Source of the DNA: Vibrio ulleungensis
GTDB taxonomy: Bacteria > Pseudomonadota > Gammaproteobacteria > Enterobacterales > Vibrionaceae
Reading direction: 5' to 3'
Length of the DNA: 64,000 bases
NCBI RefSeq assembly: GCF_016900875.1
Contig: NZ_JAFEUM010000002.1
Span: 62,001 to 126,000 of the forward strand
Made by a program: the position numbers and the translations under genes. The notes beneath the pieces were generated by a model, which was given only the letters and a program-made list of their open reading frames with translations, was not told where the DNA came from and ran no database searches. Positions 36,378 through 44,949 of this stretch are shown here, piece by piece (positions within the stretch are counted from its first letter, which is position 1; the number at the start of each line of letters is the position of its first letter).

Positions 36378-36406
36378 TTCACACTGTGAAATTTTTGTTG
36401 TGAAAT
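36378..36406. promoter_or_regulatory. palindromic operator between the DUF3612 regulator and 36472 gene
   Basis: TTCACACTGTGAA (36378-36390) is a perfect 6+1+6 palindrome. The half-site TGTGAAAT recurs at 36399-36406, 14 bases from the first copy (36385-36392), i.e. on one helix face. A TATAC element at 36408-36414 may be part of a promoter. A binding site for the adjacent regulator is inferred. Confidence 0.6.
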
Positions 36407-36471
36407 TGTATACAAAAAACAGGTAGTCTACAAATGAAGCAGCAAAAAAGTAAAAACATCAGGAGCACACT

Positions 36472-37017
36472 ATGACTATGACCCATCGAATCCATGACGA
36501 ACACTCTCCCAACTCGTTGTCAGAGAACCCTATGACACCGCAATTGCGTGAAGTTAAAAAAGCCAAACCTTGCCAACAACATGTTGTGAAATCATTTTTG
36601 GATAAAAACTTTCCACTGGATGGGGGCTCTCACCAAGACGTAGCGAGCTACTACGTTTATTACTGCAATCTTATGGTGTGCTTTAAGGATGGTCGCTTAA
36701 GTGGACTTGTAAAACCGAGCCAGTTTGTCGCGTTAGGTGGCCACAAAGATTCGCCTGAGGCGCTGGTGTTTAAAAATGACAGTGGCTCACACCTTGAGTT
36801 AACACTTGGGAAACGACGTGGTGCTGATGGTCTTGTGACAATTTCCGACCTGCAATTAGAAACTCAAACAACCCTAAGCGCCGATAATCTTGGTGGTGTT
36901 AGATACTGGGTAAGCTTGATGGAAAACAGCAATCAAGGTGCACCGATTGCTCACTTAGAAGATAAAGAATATCGTAGCAAGCGAGACGATGACTACCAAT
37001 TAACTCGATTCGTTTAA
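36472..37017 (+). CDS. conserved protein of unknown function next to DUF3612 regulator
   Basis: A 181-residue soluble protein without signal peptide or membrane segment. The recognisable core is FPLDGGSH...YYVYY near residues 47-62, followed by a beta-rich section (LVKPSQFVALGGHKDSPEALVFKN) and a GKRRGADG turn. I have an unverified impression that this resembles the N-terminal extension of some gammaproteobacterial malate synthases, which would fit the acyl-CoA-type regulator beside it. I could not confirm it. A strong AGGAG ribosome site precedes the ATG. The divergent operator suggests that the regulator controls it. Confidence 0.7.
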   Translation: MTMTHRIHDEHSPNSLSENPMTPQLREVKKAKPCQQHVVKSFLDKNFPLDGGSHQDVASYYVYYCNLMVCFKDGRLSGLVKPSQFVALGGHKDSPEALVFKNDSGSHLELTLGKRRGADGLVTISDLQLETQTTLSADNLGGVRYWVSLMENSNQGAPIAHLEDKEYRSKRDDDYQLTRFV

Positions 37018-37100
37018 TTACACGACTTTCTTCTGATGCTGCAACGGCTTGAATGAGTTACACTTATTCAAGCCGTTATCATTTAGAAAGGACTCTTTAA

Positions 37101-38261
37101 ATGACTATCCTTCGAGCAACAGTCGTTGCCGCTTCACTCGCTACTTTACTTGTTGGCTGTTCTCAAACAACGGATCCTGTGTATATAGCCAATGACAACA
37201 TCGCACCGTACAAGCAAGCAACATTCGATCAGTATCTAGCCGAAACAGAGCAATGGCTAATCGAACATAGACATTTTGTCAGCGATAATCAGCAAAAAGA
37301 ACTCGATGCAGTTATGCCGTTCGAAATAGTACCTAGCAATCCTAACGGTGAAGGTATATTGCTTGTTCATGGTCTGTCTGACTCGCCCTACTCCTTTGTC
37401 GATATGGCCCCTGTACTGGCGGAACAAGGCTACTTAGTGCGAGCTATATTGCTACCAGGTCATGGCTCCAAGCCCGCCGATCTTCAATTGGTTGAGTTGG
37501 AAGACTGGAACGAAATCGTCGAACATCATACTCAACTGCTGCAAAATCAAGTCGATAAAGTTTGGCTTGGTGGTTTTTCGACAGGAACAAACTTAGTCAC
37601 GCATTATGCAGCGTCTCACTCCGATGACGTTGAAGGGTTGATTTTGGTCTCTACCGCTTATCATCCGCGCGATCCAATGGCTAAATACACGCCCTATGCG
37701 AAGTGGTTTAGCGATTGGGTAGATCAAGAGTTAGAATCCAATCATACCCGTTACTCGTCATTTTCAATGCATGGTGCTGCTACTTATTATCAAAGTACTA
37801 AGCAGGTTAAAAGTCACATAGAAAATAAGCAGGTCTCGCTGCCTACCTTTATGATTTTAAGCGAGGCAGACGAAACCATTGATTCTCAATATGCTGTCGA
37901 CGCGTTTCAAATGAACTTTACTCACCCAAACAGCCGTGCTCTCTGGTTTGGTGAGACAGCTTATGCCGATACACGTATAACCCAGTATTCCATGGATCTG
38001 CCAAAGCAGCAGATATTCAGTGGCAGTCATTTATCGCCACTTTTCTCTCCAGAAAATACGGTTTACAACAAAAACGGTGAAATCCGGTTCTGTTTTGAGC
38101 AGCAGCCTGAAACGTCAGCAACGCCTTGTGAATTGTCGAATAATGTGTGGTTTGGTGCTTATGGATTAGGTGATGAGACAGCACAAAGGGCGCGGCTCAG
38201 TTGGAATCCGTATTTTGATGAAACGATGGACGCACTACTGGTGTTTTTAGCCGAAAACTAA
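37101..38261 (+). CDS. lipoprotein alpha/beta-hydrolase (carboxylesterase type)
   Basis: A 386-residue lipoprotein: signal sequence with lipobox LLVGC (Cys near residue 20) and an alpha/beta-hydrolase fold from about residue 85. The oxyanion region LLVHGLSDSP is near 93-102, the nucleophile elbow GGFSTGT near 163-169, a candidate acid in LSEADETID, and a candidate His in FSGSHLSPL. This resembles monoacylglycerol-lipase/carboxylesterase proteins. Envelope-anchored; the substrate is probably a small ester or lipid. AAGGA lies before the ATG. A strong terminator follows. Confidence 0.87.
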   Translation: MTILRATVVAASLATLLVGCSQTTDPVYIANDNIAPYKQATFDQYLAETEQWLIEHRHFVSDNQQKELDAVMPFEIVPSNPNGEGILLVHGLSDSPYSFVDMAPVLAEQGYLVRAILLPGHGSKPADLQLVELEDWNEIVEHHTQLLQNQVDKVWLGGFSTGTNLVTHYAASHSDDVEGLILVSTAYHPRDPMAKYTPYAKWFSDWVDQELESNHTRYSSFSMHGAATYYQSTKQVKSHIENKQVSLPTFMILSEADETIDSQYAVDAFQMNFTHPNSRALWFGETAYADTRITQYSMDLPKQQIFSGSHLSPLFSPENTVYNKNGEIRFCFEQQPETSATPCELSNNVWFGAYGLGDETAQRARLSWNPYFDETMDALLVFLAEN

Positions 38262-38282
38262 GGCGTGTTCTATACGTATAAT

Positions 38283-38310
38283 AAAGGCGCTATCAATAGC
38301 GCCTTTTTTT
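38283..38310 (+). terminator. rho-independent terminator after the esterase gene
   Basis: AAAGGCGCTAT / ATAGCGCCTTT stem (38283-38293, 38296-38306) and a seven-T run; weaker in the opposite direction for astE. Confidence 0.92.
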
Positions 38311-38333
38311 GTTGCACCGTGACTCGGTGCGAC

Positions 38334-38375
38334 GGTCTCAATGCAATGGTCTTAATCCAATGCTCTTAATCTAAT
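38334..38375. repeat. three-copy 14-bp tandem repeat downstream of astE
   Basis: Copies GGTCTCAATGCAAT, GGTCTTAATCCAAT and GCTCTTAATCTAAT follow each other without gaps. Each differs from the next at two or three positions. They end about ten bases before the astE stop codon on the other strand. Confidence 0.8.
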
Positions 38376-38385
38376 AGCCTTAGCG

Positions 38386-39426
38386 TTATGCATCGTAGAC
38401 TAACTGCTGATTCTCATATCTTGTGGCGACTTTACAGACCATTAATGCGGCTCTTTGACCTACAACGACATTAGGGTTTGGGAACACAACCGCTTCGTGC
38501 GCCACTTTGGTGGTCAAAATCTGCTCGCCGTCATGCCCAAGGACATCGCCTAACTCAAATGACGTAAAGTTTTCTACATCTTTAGCAAAGTTAAACTGGA
38601 AGTTTTCAAAGTGGCGAGTGATGGTTCTATTGACTCGATAAGTGATGATGGATTGAGGTTGTGGCGGTAAAGGACGATCTGTGATGAGGCACGTGAGCGC
38701 ATCAAAAAATGGTTGGATCCGAGCCAAATCATTTTGCCATAAAGGTGCCACTTGCCCCAACTCTACCGTCACTGCTTGTGCGCTGTGATTTTCCGCCGAA
38801 TACCAACTGCAAGTTGGGCTTGGGGAGTTAGATAAGAGTACGGCTTCTAGTTTAGCTGCGTCCATAAATTCAACCAGCGCCTGACTCCTAGTGGGGTTTA
38901 ACGTTTTTGGACTCACCGCAAAGGTATAATGTTTAGAGCCGCGGATTGCGCAATGCAAATCGAAGTGCCAGCGTGTTGCGGGATCAGTGCCAGCGAAAAA
39001 GGCATCAATGTGCTGCTTTATGCGCAACGCAATAGCCGTCTCTTTATTAGAATAATCGGGTGCGTCGCCAAACAGTCTATTTAAGTTTTCCACTACAAAC
39101 CTTGAATGACTGAGCGTCGCTTCTGGGTGGCCAAAAAACACCAGCAAACGATGTTTTGATTCTATTTTCCCACTTAAGATTTCAGTAACGAGTTGATTGA
39201 CTGATTCCATTGGCGCAGTTTCGTCACCGTGTACACCACTAGAAATAACAATATGTTTAGTATCTGGCGTCATCAGTGCTGGTTCAATAAGCAGATAGCC
39301 GCTTTCCAGTAGACTGACGTTGGTCAAATTGTCTAACGTGATGGACTTCTCAGTGACAGTGTCACGGCCCGTAAGTCTGTGATTTTCGAGGGTGTCATGT
39401 AAAAAACTTTGAGAAAACAACGGCAT
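38386..39426 (-). CDS. astE: succinylglutamate desuccinylase AstE
   Basis: Zinc peptidase-like enzyme that splits N-succinylglutamate into succinate and glutamate, the final step of the arginine succinyltransferase pathway. The zinc and catalytic motifs of the M14-like family are present: SGVHGDETAP (His and Glu), an HFDLHCAIR segment (third zinc His), and VELGQVAP (general-base Glu). 346 aa from ATG 39426, with AGGAG before it; the upstream extension to 39525 is rejected. No astC, astA, astD or astB is nearby, so the pathway is dispersed in this genome. Confidence 0.94.
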   Translation of the reverse strand: MPLFSQSFLHDTLENHRLTGRDTVTEKSITLDNLTNVSLLESGYLLIEPALMTPDTKHIVISSGVHGDETAPMESVNQLVTEILSGKIESKHRLLVFFGHPEATLSHSRFVVENLNRLFGDAPDYSNKETAIALRIKQHIDAFFAGTDPATRWHFDLHCAIRGSKHYTFAVSPKTLNPTRSQALVEFMDAAKLEAVLLSNSPSPTCSWYSAENHSAQAVTVELGQVAPLWQNDLARIQPFFDALTCLITDRPLPPQPQSIITYRVNRTITRHFENFQFNFAKDVENFTSFELGDVLGHDGEQILTTKVAHEAVVFPNPNVVVGQRAALMVCKVATRYENQQLVYDA

Positions 39427-39840
39427 TCTACCGCACTCCTTGTTTCTGATGATGGTTAACTTCGATTTGTCGATTGCAAACGATGACTGAGTTACCAAAA
39501 CCAGTCTCAAAGTTTCAAAGCCCAACGATCGACGCTGATTTTTCGATCATAACCGATATAGCTCTCTAGGTTGAATTGAACATTTTTTTTTGAGAGCCAC
39601 TTCAAGCCTGTTAATCGAAATTTTTTCTTTGTTCAATTGTTAAGCGCGGGCGGGCGGTAACTCCCTAATAGTGTGTGTTTTTGCATCGATATCATTACAA
39701 ATGTTACGGATATAGTTTGCGGTTATGATTAAGAAGAAAAAGGCATTTAGAGAGATTAAATAGACACTGTATGCTGCCGTTCTCAATATAGAGACGTTTA
39801 GTCGGTTGATTTTAAAACTCCAATAATATAGGAACTCATT
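39427..39840. promoter_or_regulatory. 414-base divergent region between astE and tcyP
   Basis: It holds the promoter regions of astE (leftward) and tcyP (rightward). There is no gene and no clear RNA. A/T-rich tracts occur near 39583-39632. The ribosome site AGGAAC precedes the tcyP ATG. I could not fix a -35/-10 pair or a CysB site with confidence. Confidence 0.4.
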
Positions 39841-41214
39841 ATGTCAGTTGCTGTCATCGCAAACTTAGCGGTATTTGCTGCATTGCTCGCTTTCTTATTT
39901 AAGCAGCAGCGCCAAGAGCGCACACTCTCTTTCCTTGTTCTAACCGGACTCATTTTAGGCAGCGGTTTTGGCTTGGTGCTTCAGCTAGTTTATAGCGATT
40001 CAGCCGCCATCATTAAAGAGACTATCGACTGGACTAATGTGGTCGGCAACGGTTATGTTGGCCTACTAAAAATGGTTATCATGCCATTGGTTCTCGTGTC
40101 TATGATTTCAGCGGTGGTGAAGCTGGATAACTCTGGCTCTCTTGGCAAAATCAGTGGATTAACTATTGGTGTGCTGATGGTAACGACAGCCATCTCAGCA
40201 TTGATAGGGATCGCAGTTACACAGGCCTTTGGTCTAACGGCTGAAGGACTGGTAGAAGGCAGTCGCGAAACTGCTCGAATCGCGCTATTAGAGAGCCGTG
40301 CAGATCGTGTGAGCGACCTCAGCATTCCACAAATGCTACTAAGCTTTATTCCTACCAATCCATTTAATGACTTAACCGGTGCACGCTCAACATCCATTAT
40401 TGCGGTAGTCATTTTTGGCATACTTGTGGGCATTGCTGCGCGCAAAGTAATGCAAGAGAAGGAAGAGCTAGAAACACCAATTCGTACTTTTGTCGAAGCC
40501 ATTCAGTCAATTGTTATGCGCTTGGTGAAAATGATCATGGCGCTTACGCCTTATGGTATTGCTGGACTAATGACTAAAGTGGTGGCGACATCGTCAGCCA
40601 CCGATATTCTAAACCTATTAGGCTTTATTGTAGCGAGCTACGTAGCAATTGGTCTTATGTTTGTAGTACACGGTCTGTTGGTATCCTTTTTCGGTGTTAG
40701 TCCAAAAGAATATTTCAAAAAGATTTGGCCTGTGTTGACCTTCGCGTTTACATCTCGAAGCTCGGCGGCAACTATTCCTCTTAACGTGGAAGCGCAAATC
40801 ACCAAGTTGAAGGTTCCGCCAGCGATTGCAAATCTTTCAGCATCCTTTGGAGCGACTATTGGTCAAAATGGGTGCGCTGGTATCTACCCTGCTATGCTCG
40901 CGGTTATGGTTGCTCCAACGGTAGGCATTAATCCAATGGACATAGGTTTTATTACCTCTCTTGTTGCTATCATTATGATCAGCTCATTTGGCATCGCTGG
41001 TGTGGGTGGCGGTGCTACCTTTGCAGCGCTTATCGTTTTGCCAGCCATGGGCCTTCCTGTGACGATAGCGGCGCTGCTTATCTCTATTGAGCCTCTGATC
41101 GACATGGCTCGTACTGCACTGAATGTATCAGGCGCAATGACAGCGGGTACCATTACCAGTAAAGTTCTTAAGCAAGAAGACTCACCGACAGAGCTTGAAT
41201 CTGCTAACGCATAA
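39841..41214 (+). CDS. tcyP: L-cystine transporter TcyP (dicarboxylate/amino acid:cation symporter family)
   Basis: A 457-residue inner-membrane importer of the DAACS family, close to E. coli TcyP (YdjN), which takes up cystine. It has eight predicted helices plus two hairpins. The serine-rich hairpin [14 protein letters not shown] near residues 305-318 and the Asn-containing [15 protein letters not shown] block are the family's substrate and ion sites. Expression in E. coli depends on CysB and sulfur starvation; no CysB site is claimed here. It is followed by its own terminator. Confidence 0.94.
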   Translation: MSVAVIANLAVFAALLAFLFKQQRQERTLSFLVLTGLILGSGFGLVLQLVYSDSAAIIKETIDWTNVVGNGYVGLLKMVIMPLVLVSMISAVVKLDNSGSLGKISGLTIGVLMVTTAISALIGIAVTQAFGLTAEGLVEGSRETARIALLESRADRVSDLSIPQMLLSFIPTNPFNDLTGARSTSIIAVVIFGILVGIAARKVMQEKEELETPIRTFVEAIQSIVMRLVKMIMALTPYGIAGLMTKVVATSSATDILNLLGFIVASYVAIGLMFVVHGLLVSFFGVSPKEYFKKIWPVLTFAFTSRSSAATIPLNVEAQITKLKVPPAIANLSASFGATIGQNGCAGIYPAMLAVMVAPTVGINPMDIGFITSLVAIIMISSFGIAGVGGGATFAALIVLPAMGLPVTIAALLISIEPLIDMARTALNVSGAMTAGTITSKVLKQEDSPTELESANA

Positions 41215-41232
41215 ATTGTAACTTTTTTAATC

Positions 41233-41261
41233 AAGCCAGCCTCCCGAGGCTGGCTTTTTTT
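41233..41261 (+). terminator. rho-independent terminator after tcyP
   Basis: AAGCCAGCCT / AGGCTGGCTT stem with a CCCG loop and a TTTTTT tail. Confidence 0.92.
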
Positions 41262-41358
41262 GTTTTTAAAGCTCAAAAGTGTCTTAAGCTTTGACTTTGA
41301 ATTGCTTTGAAAAATAGAAGGTGCTGTAATAAAGAAAATCTAATACTGGCTTGATGTT

Positions 41359-42774
41359 ATGAGCAGCGGAAAAACGTTTTTCTTTTTTGATTACGAGACT
41401 TGGGGTGTAAACCCAGCCACAGATAGGCCTTCTCAATTTGCAGGAGTTCGCTGCGATGCTGAGCTCAATATTATTGGTGAGCCACTGGTTATTTACTGTC
41501 AGCCACCCACGGATTACCTTCCTAGCCCTGAAGCGGTATTGTTAACCAAAATCACACCCCAAAAAGCGCGCCGTGAAGGTTTACCTGAGCCAGAGTTTAT
41601 CGATAAAATTCATAATGAGTTGTCTAAGCCAGACACCATCAGCTTAGGTTATAACAATGTCCGCTTTGATGACGAAGTTACACGTTATACCTGCTATCGA
41701 AACTTCATTGATCCTTATGGTTGGAGCTGGCAAAACGGTAATTCCCGGTGGGATTTGTTGGATGTGATGCGCGCTGTACATGCCCTACGCCCCGAAGGAA
41801 TAAATTGGCCTGAAAACGACGATGGTTTACCCAGTTTTAAACTTGAACACCTTTCTGCCGCTAATGGCATAGAACATGAAAATGCGCACGACGCAATGGC
41901 GGACGTTATTGCAACGATTGAGCTTGCTAAAATTGTTCGCGCAGCTCAACCCAAAATGTTCGATTACTTACTGTCGCTGCGTTCAAAAAATGAACTGACC
42001 AAATTGGTCGATGTAGTAAAACAGACCCCACTGGTCCACGTATCGGGAATGTTTGGCAGTGAAAGAGGCTATACCAGTTGGGTGGTGCCTATAGCGTGGC
42101 ACCCGACCAATAAAAACGCATTAATCGTCGTAGACCTTGCGCACGATCCCGAGCCACTGCTTACGCTAAATGAAGACGAGATAATGACTCGCTTATACAC
42201 CAAGCGTTCCGAGCTGGGGAGCGATCTACCTGTTCCGGTAAAAGTGATCCACCTCAATAAGTGCCCAATTCTGGCTCCGCCTAAAACGCTCACACCAGAG
42301 GCGGCAGAAAGATTGGGCATCGATCGCGCCCTGTGTCTGCAACATCTTGAGGTGGTTCGTAGTAATCACGATATAAAAGAGAAACTATTGTGGGTGTTTA
42401 GCCAGCAGCAAGAGTACCCAGAAAAATCGGACGTTGAAAGTAAGCTCTATGACGGCTTTTTTAGCCCTGCGGCGCGCTCTGCAATGGACATCATTCGTCA
42501 TTCTTCCCCCGAGCAGTTGGCAGTGCTAGATATTGAATTTGACGATCCAAGGATCGCCCCGCTGCTGTTTCATTATCGGGCTAGGCACTACCCGCACACA
42601 TTGTCGCCGGATGAGCAGCGTCAATGGCAAGCGCACTGTTATGACTATTTTTACGACCGACTACCGGACTATAAATTCAATTTAGAGGCCCTATACAACC
42701 AGTACTATGGCGACGAAAGTAAGCGAGGTCTTATCGAAAGTGTTAGTCATTATATTGAATCACTCGAAAACTGA
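41359..42774 (+). CDS. sbcB: exodeoxyribonuclease I
   Basis: Processive 3'-5' single-strand DNA exonuclease used in recombination and mismatch repair, and bound by SSB. The DEDD catalytic site is visible: FFFDYETWG (Asp10, Glu12), the middle Asp near YNNVRFDDEV, and AHDAMADV (His and Asp). An SH3-like domain and helical C-terminal region complete 471 residues, close to E. coli ExoI (475). The ribosome site is weak. The CidA-type gene begins 12 bases later, so read-through is likely. Confidence 0.96.
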   Translation: MSSGKTFFFFDYETWGVNPATDRPSQFAGVRCDAELNIIGEPLVIYCQPPTDYLPSPEAVLLTKITPQKARREGLPEPEFIDKIHNELSKPDTISLGYNNVRFDDEVTRYTCYRNFIDPYGWSWQNGNSRWDLLDVMRAVHALRPEGINWPENDDGLPSFKLEHLSAANGIEHENAHDAMADVIATIELAKIVRAAQPKMFDYLLSLRSKNELTKLVDVVKQTPLVHVSGMFGSERGYTSWVVPIAWHPTNKNALIVVDLAHDPEPLLTLNEDEIMTRLYTKRSELGSDLPVPVKVIHLNKCPILAPPKTLTPEAAERLGIDRALCLQHLEVVRSNHDIKEKLLWVFSQQQEYPEKSDVESKLYDGFFSPAARSAMDIIRHSSPEQLAVLDIEFDDPRIAPLLFHYRARHYPHTLSPDEQRQWQAHCYDYFYDRLPDYKFNLEALYNQYYGDESKRGLIESVSHYIESLEN

Positions 42775-42786
42775 AGAGCGCTATAG

Positions 42787-43146
42787 GTGAATATACTCCT
42801 TCGATACATTACCTCTGCGGCACTAATCGTACTGTGCTTATTTATTGGCAATACGTTGCAGCAGGTATTGCACCTCGCGGTACCTGGCAGCGTAATTGGC
42901 TTGCTTCTGCTGTTTGGTTTGCTGGTTTCAGGTGCGGTAAAGCCAGTGTGGGTGGAAAAGTCTGCCTCATTGTTGATCAAATATATGATTCTACTGTTTG
43001 TTCCTGTCAGTGTTGGTGTCATGGTTCATCTGGATACGTTAGCCGATAACTTTTGGATGATTATTATCAGTACTGTTGGAGGGTCATTAATTGTATTGGT
43101 AGTTATGGCTCTACTTTTAGAACGAATTCTAGTGGGTAAAAAATAA
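42787..43146 (+). CDS. yohJ: CidA/LrgA-family membrane protein (YohJ)
   Basis: A 119-residue inner-membrane protein with four predicted helices, the LrgA/CidA (holin-like) family. The PGSVIGLLLLFGLL block near residues 33-46 is the family mark. The start is GTG at 42787. CidA/LrgA proteins are linked to murein hydrolase control in Gram-positives and to pyruvate or other small-molecule traffic; the role in Vibrio is not settled. Its TAA overlaps the ATG of the LrgB-type gene (TAATG). The order yohJ-yohK-cdd matches E. coli. Confidence 0.9.
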   Translation: MNILLRYITSAALIVLCLFIGNTLQQVLHLAVPGSVIGLLLLFGLLVSGAVKPVWVEKSASLLIKYMILLFVPVSVGVMVHLDTLADNFWMIIISTVGGSLIVLVVMALLLERILVGKK

Positions 43147-43826
43147 TGGTTTGGCTATTTGTCACTGTTGGTGTGTATTTTTTTGTTCGCTGGTTATGCA
43201 GTAAAATTAACTCGCCTTTTGCCAACCCTTTGCTGTTGAGCATGGCCATTATCATTCCATTGCTGCTCTGGTTTAATGTCCCCTATCACATCTATTATCA
43301 CAATAACGACCTGCTCAACCACTTACTGGGGCCCGCAGTTGTAGCCTTGGCTTACCCGCTCTACGAGCAACTGCCTGCCATACGCCAGAATTGGAAAGTG
43401 ATCATTACCTGCTGTTTTGTCGGTTCACTCGCTGCGATGGCCAGCGCAATAGGATTAGCGGTCGTTATGGGGGCTGAAGAGGCGTTGCTTGCGAGTATAT
43501 TAGGGAAATCTGTCACCACAGCGATCTCAATGGAAATTGCCGAGCAATTTGGCGGTGTCCCAGCGATTGCTGCGATATTAGTACTATTAGCAGGGATTGT
43601 CGGTGCGCTATTCGCCTACCCTATTTTTAGCGCATTAAACATAACTCACCCGATAGCTAAGGGCTTAACTATGGGGACGGTATCTCATGCGCTAGGGACC
43701 GCTACCTGTTTTGAAAAGTCGCAACAAGATGCTGCGTTTAGCTCCCTTGCACTGGTGCTTTGCGGTGTTTTTACCTCAATTCTAGCTCCGCTAGTATTTA
43801 CCGTTGCGCTACACTCAATCATGTAA
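43146..43826 (+). CDS. yohK: LrgB-family membrane protein (YohK)
   Basis: A 226-residue membrane protein with about seven helices. Family blocks are GPAVVALAYPLYEQ (near 60), LGKSVTTAISMEIAEQ (near 119) and SHALGTATCFE (near 180). It is the expected partner of the CidA/LrgA protein encoded immediately upstream, with one-base overlap of stop and start. Together they probably form a membrane transport or permeability unit. It ends in a palindromic stretch before cdd. Confidence 0.92.
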   Translation: MVWLFVTVGVYFFVRWLCSKINSPFANPLLLSMAIIIPLLLWFNVPYHIYYHNNDLLNHLLGPAVVALAYPLYEQLPAIRQNWKVIITCCFVGSLAAMASAIGLAVVMGAEEALLASILGKSVTTAISMEIAEQFGGVPAIAAILVLLAGIVGALFAYPIFSALNITHPIAKGLTMGTVSHALGTATCFEKSQQDAAFSSLALVLCGVFTSILAPLVFTVALHSIM

Positions 43827-43860
43827 TCAATTACATTGTGAAGCGACACTAGATTCACAA
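43821..43860. promoter_or_regulatory. two inverted repeats upstream of cdd
   Basis: ATGTAATCAATTACAT at 43821-43836 is a perfect 16-base palindrome overlapping the yohK stop. TTGTGAA (43836-43842) and TTCACAA (43854-43860) form a second inverted repeat with 11 bases between, too wide for a CRP site (which has six). They may be operators for cdd; this is inference. Confidence 0.45.
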
Positions 43861-43929
43861 AAATGATCGCCATTAAATGCATTGTGATGGCTTATGATTG
43901 ACCAAAACGACGATCCTTTAAGGTTTACT

Positions 43930-44817
43930 ATGCACTCTCAAAGAGAAATGATAATCCAAGCGTTACCCAACGCTCTACAACAACCGGTCCGTGACCTAAT
44001 GACGGCGCCTGGTTTTGATGCCACAATTGCCAAACAGAGTGTTAAAGCCCTTTCCGATGCATCCGGATTGGATGAGTCGCAATTAAAGTTGGCCTTGTTG
44101 CCATTGGCAGCCTCTTTTTCTTACACACCCATCTCAAAGTTTAATGTGGGGGCCATCGTGACGGGTAAATCTGGTAAATTGTATTTTGGCGCCAATATGG
44201 AATTTACCGGAGCACAGTTAGGTCAAACGGTTCACGCAGAGCAGTCCGCTATTAGCCATGCTTGGATAAAAGGCGAAACGGCAATAACCAATATCACCAT
44301 TAACTACAGTCCATGCGGTCACTGTCGCCAGTTCATGAATGAGCTTGATTGTGCAAGTGAGTTTGACATTCAATTACCGGATCACGCTCCCCAACCTCTT
44401 CATTATTATTTACCCGATTCATTTGGGCCAAAAGATCTTGATGTTACCGAGGGGTTAATGCACCCAACGTCTCATGATTATTCTCTGGACCAACAACACC
44501 CACTGTTACAGCGCGCGGTTGATGCGGCAAATATGAGCCATGCCCCTTATACGGGTGATCATAGCGGTATCGCAATTGAGTTAGCCAACGGTAAAGTTTT
44601 CATTGGCTCTTATGCAGAAAATGCTGCCTTTAACCCTTCTCTGCCACCATTGCAGGTTGCGCTTTCACAAGTTCTAATTCACGGGTTTCAATTTAGTGAT
44701 ATCCAATCGGTAGCGCTAGTTGAAGCTAGTGGTGGCGCGATTTCGCATCTTGCTGATACACAAGCTACGTTAGACGTGATTGACCCAGACATCCCTCTTA
44801 TCTATACCAATATCTAG
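43930..44817 (+). CDS. cdd: cytidine deaminase (dimeric, two-domain type)
   Basis: Converts cytidine and deoxycytidine to uridine and deoxyuridine for pyrimidine salvage. The zinc site is HAEQSA (His, Glu) and PCGHC (two Cys) in the first domain. The second domain is the degenerate copy seen in E. coli Cdd. 295 residues, like E. coli (294). I choose ATG 43930 because AAGG lies six bases upstream and the start aligns with E. coli; an upstream ATG at 43894 would add twelve residues. It is followed by a terminator. Confidence 0.95.
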   Translation: MHSQREMIIQALPNALQQPVRDLMTAPGFDATIAKQSVKALSDASGLDESQLKLALLPLAASFSYTPISKFNVGAIVTGKSGKLYFGANMEFTGAQLGQTVHAEQSAISHAWIKGETAITNITINYSPCGHCRQFMNELDCASEFDIQLPDHAPQPLHYYLPDSFGPKDLDVTEGLMHPTSHDYSLDQQHPLLQRAVDAANMSHAPYTGDHSGIAIELANGKVFIGSYAENAAFNPSLPPLQVALSQVLIHGFQFSDIQSVALVEASGGAISHLADTQATLDVIDPDIPLIYTNI

Positions 44818-44839
44818 TTGGTAGCACCTAAACGTCTGA

Positions 44840-44870
44840 GGCTGCTTAAAATAAGCAGCCTTTATTTTTT
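44840..44870 (+). terminator. rho-independent terminator after cdd
   Basis: GGCTGCTTA / TAAGCAGCC stem with a three-base loop and a T-rich tail ending TTTTTT. Confidence 0.92.
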
Positions 44871-44871
44871 G

Positions 44872-44899
44872 TTTACAAGCAAACGATTGCGTCTAGAGT
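44872..44899 (+). promoter_or_regulatory. purT promoter with PurR box
   Basis: AAGCAAACGATTGCGT at 44877-44892 matches 14 of 16 positions of the PurR consensus ACGCAAACGTTTGCGT. It lies between a possible -35 (TTTACA, 44872-44877) and -10 (TAGAGT, 44894-44899), a repression geometry. Purine-dependent repression of purT is known in E. coli. Confidence 0.8.
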
Positions 44900-44949
44900 A
44901 AAAATCCGTATCATGCGAGGGAAAATTTCTACAACCATTTGAGGTGTAT

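Noticed and set aside
43836-43860. CRP site before cdd
   Set aside because: The half-sites are right but the spacing is 11 bases; CRP needs six.
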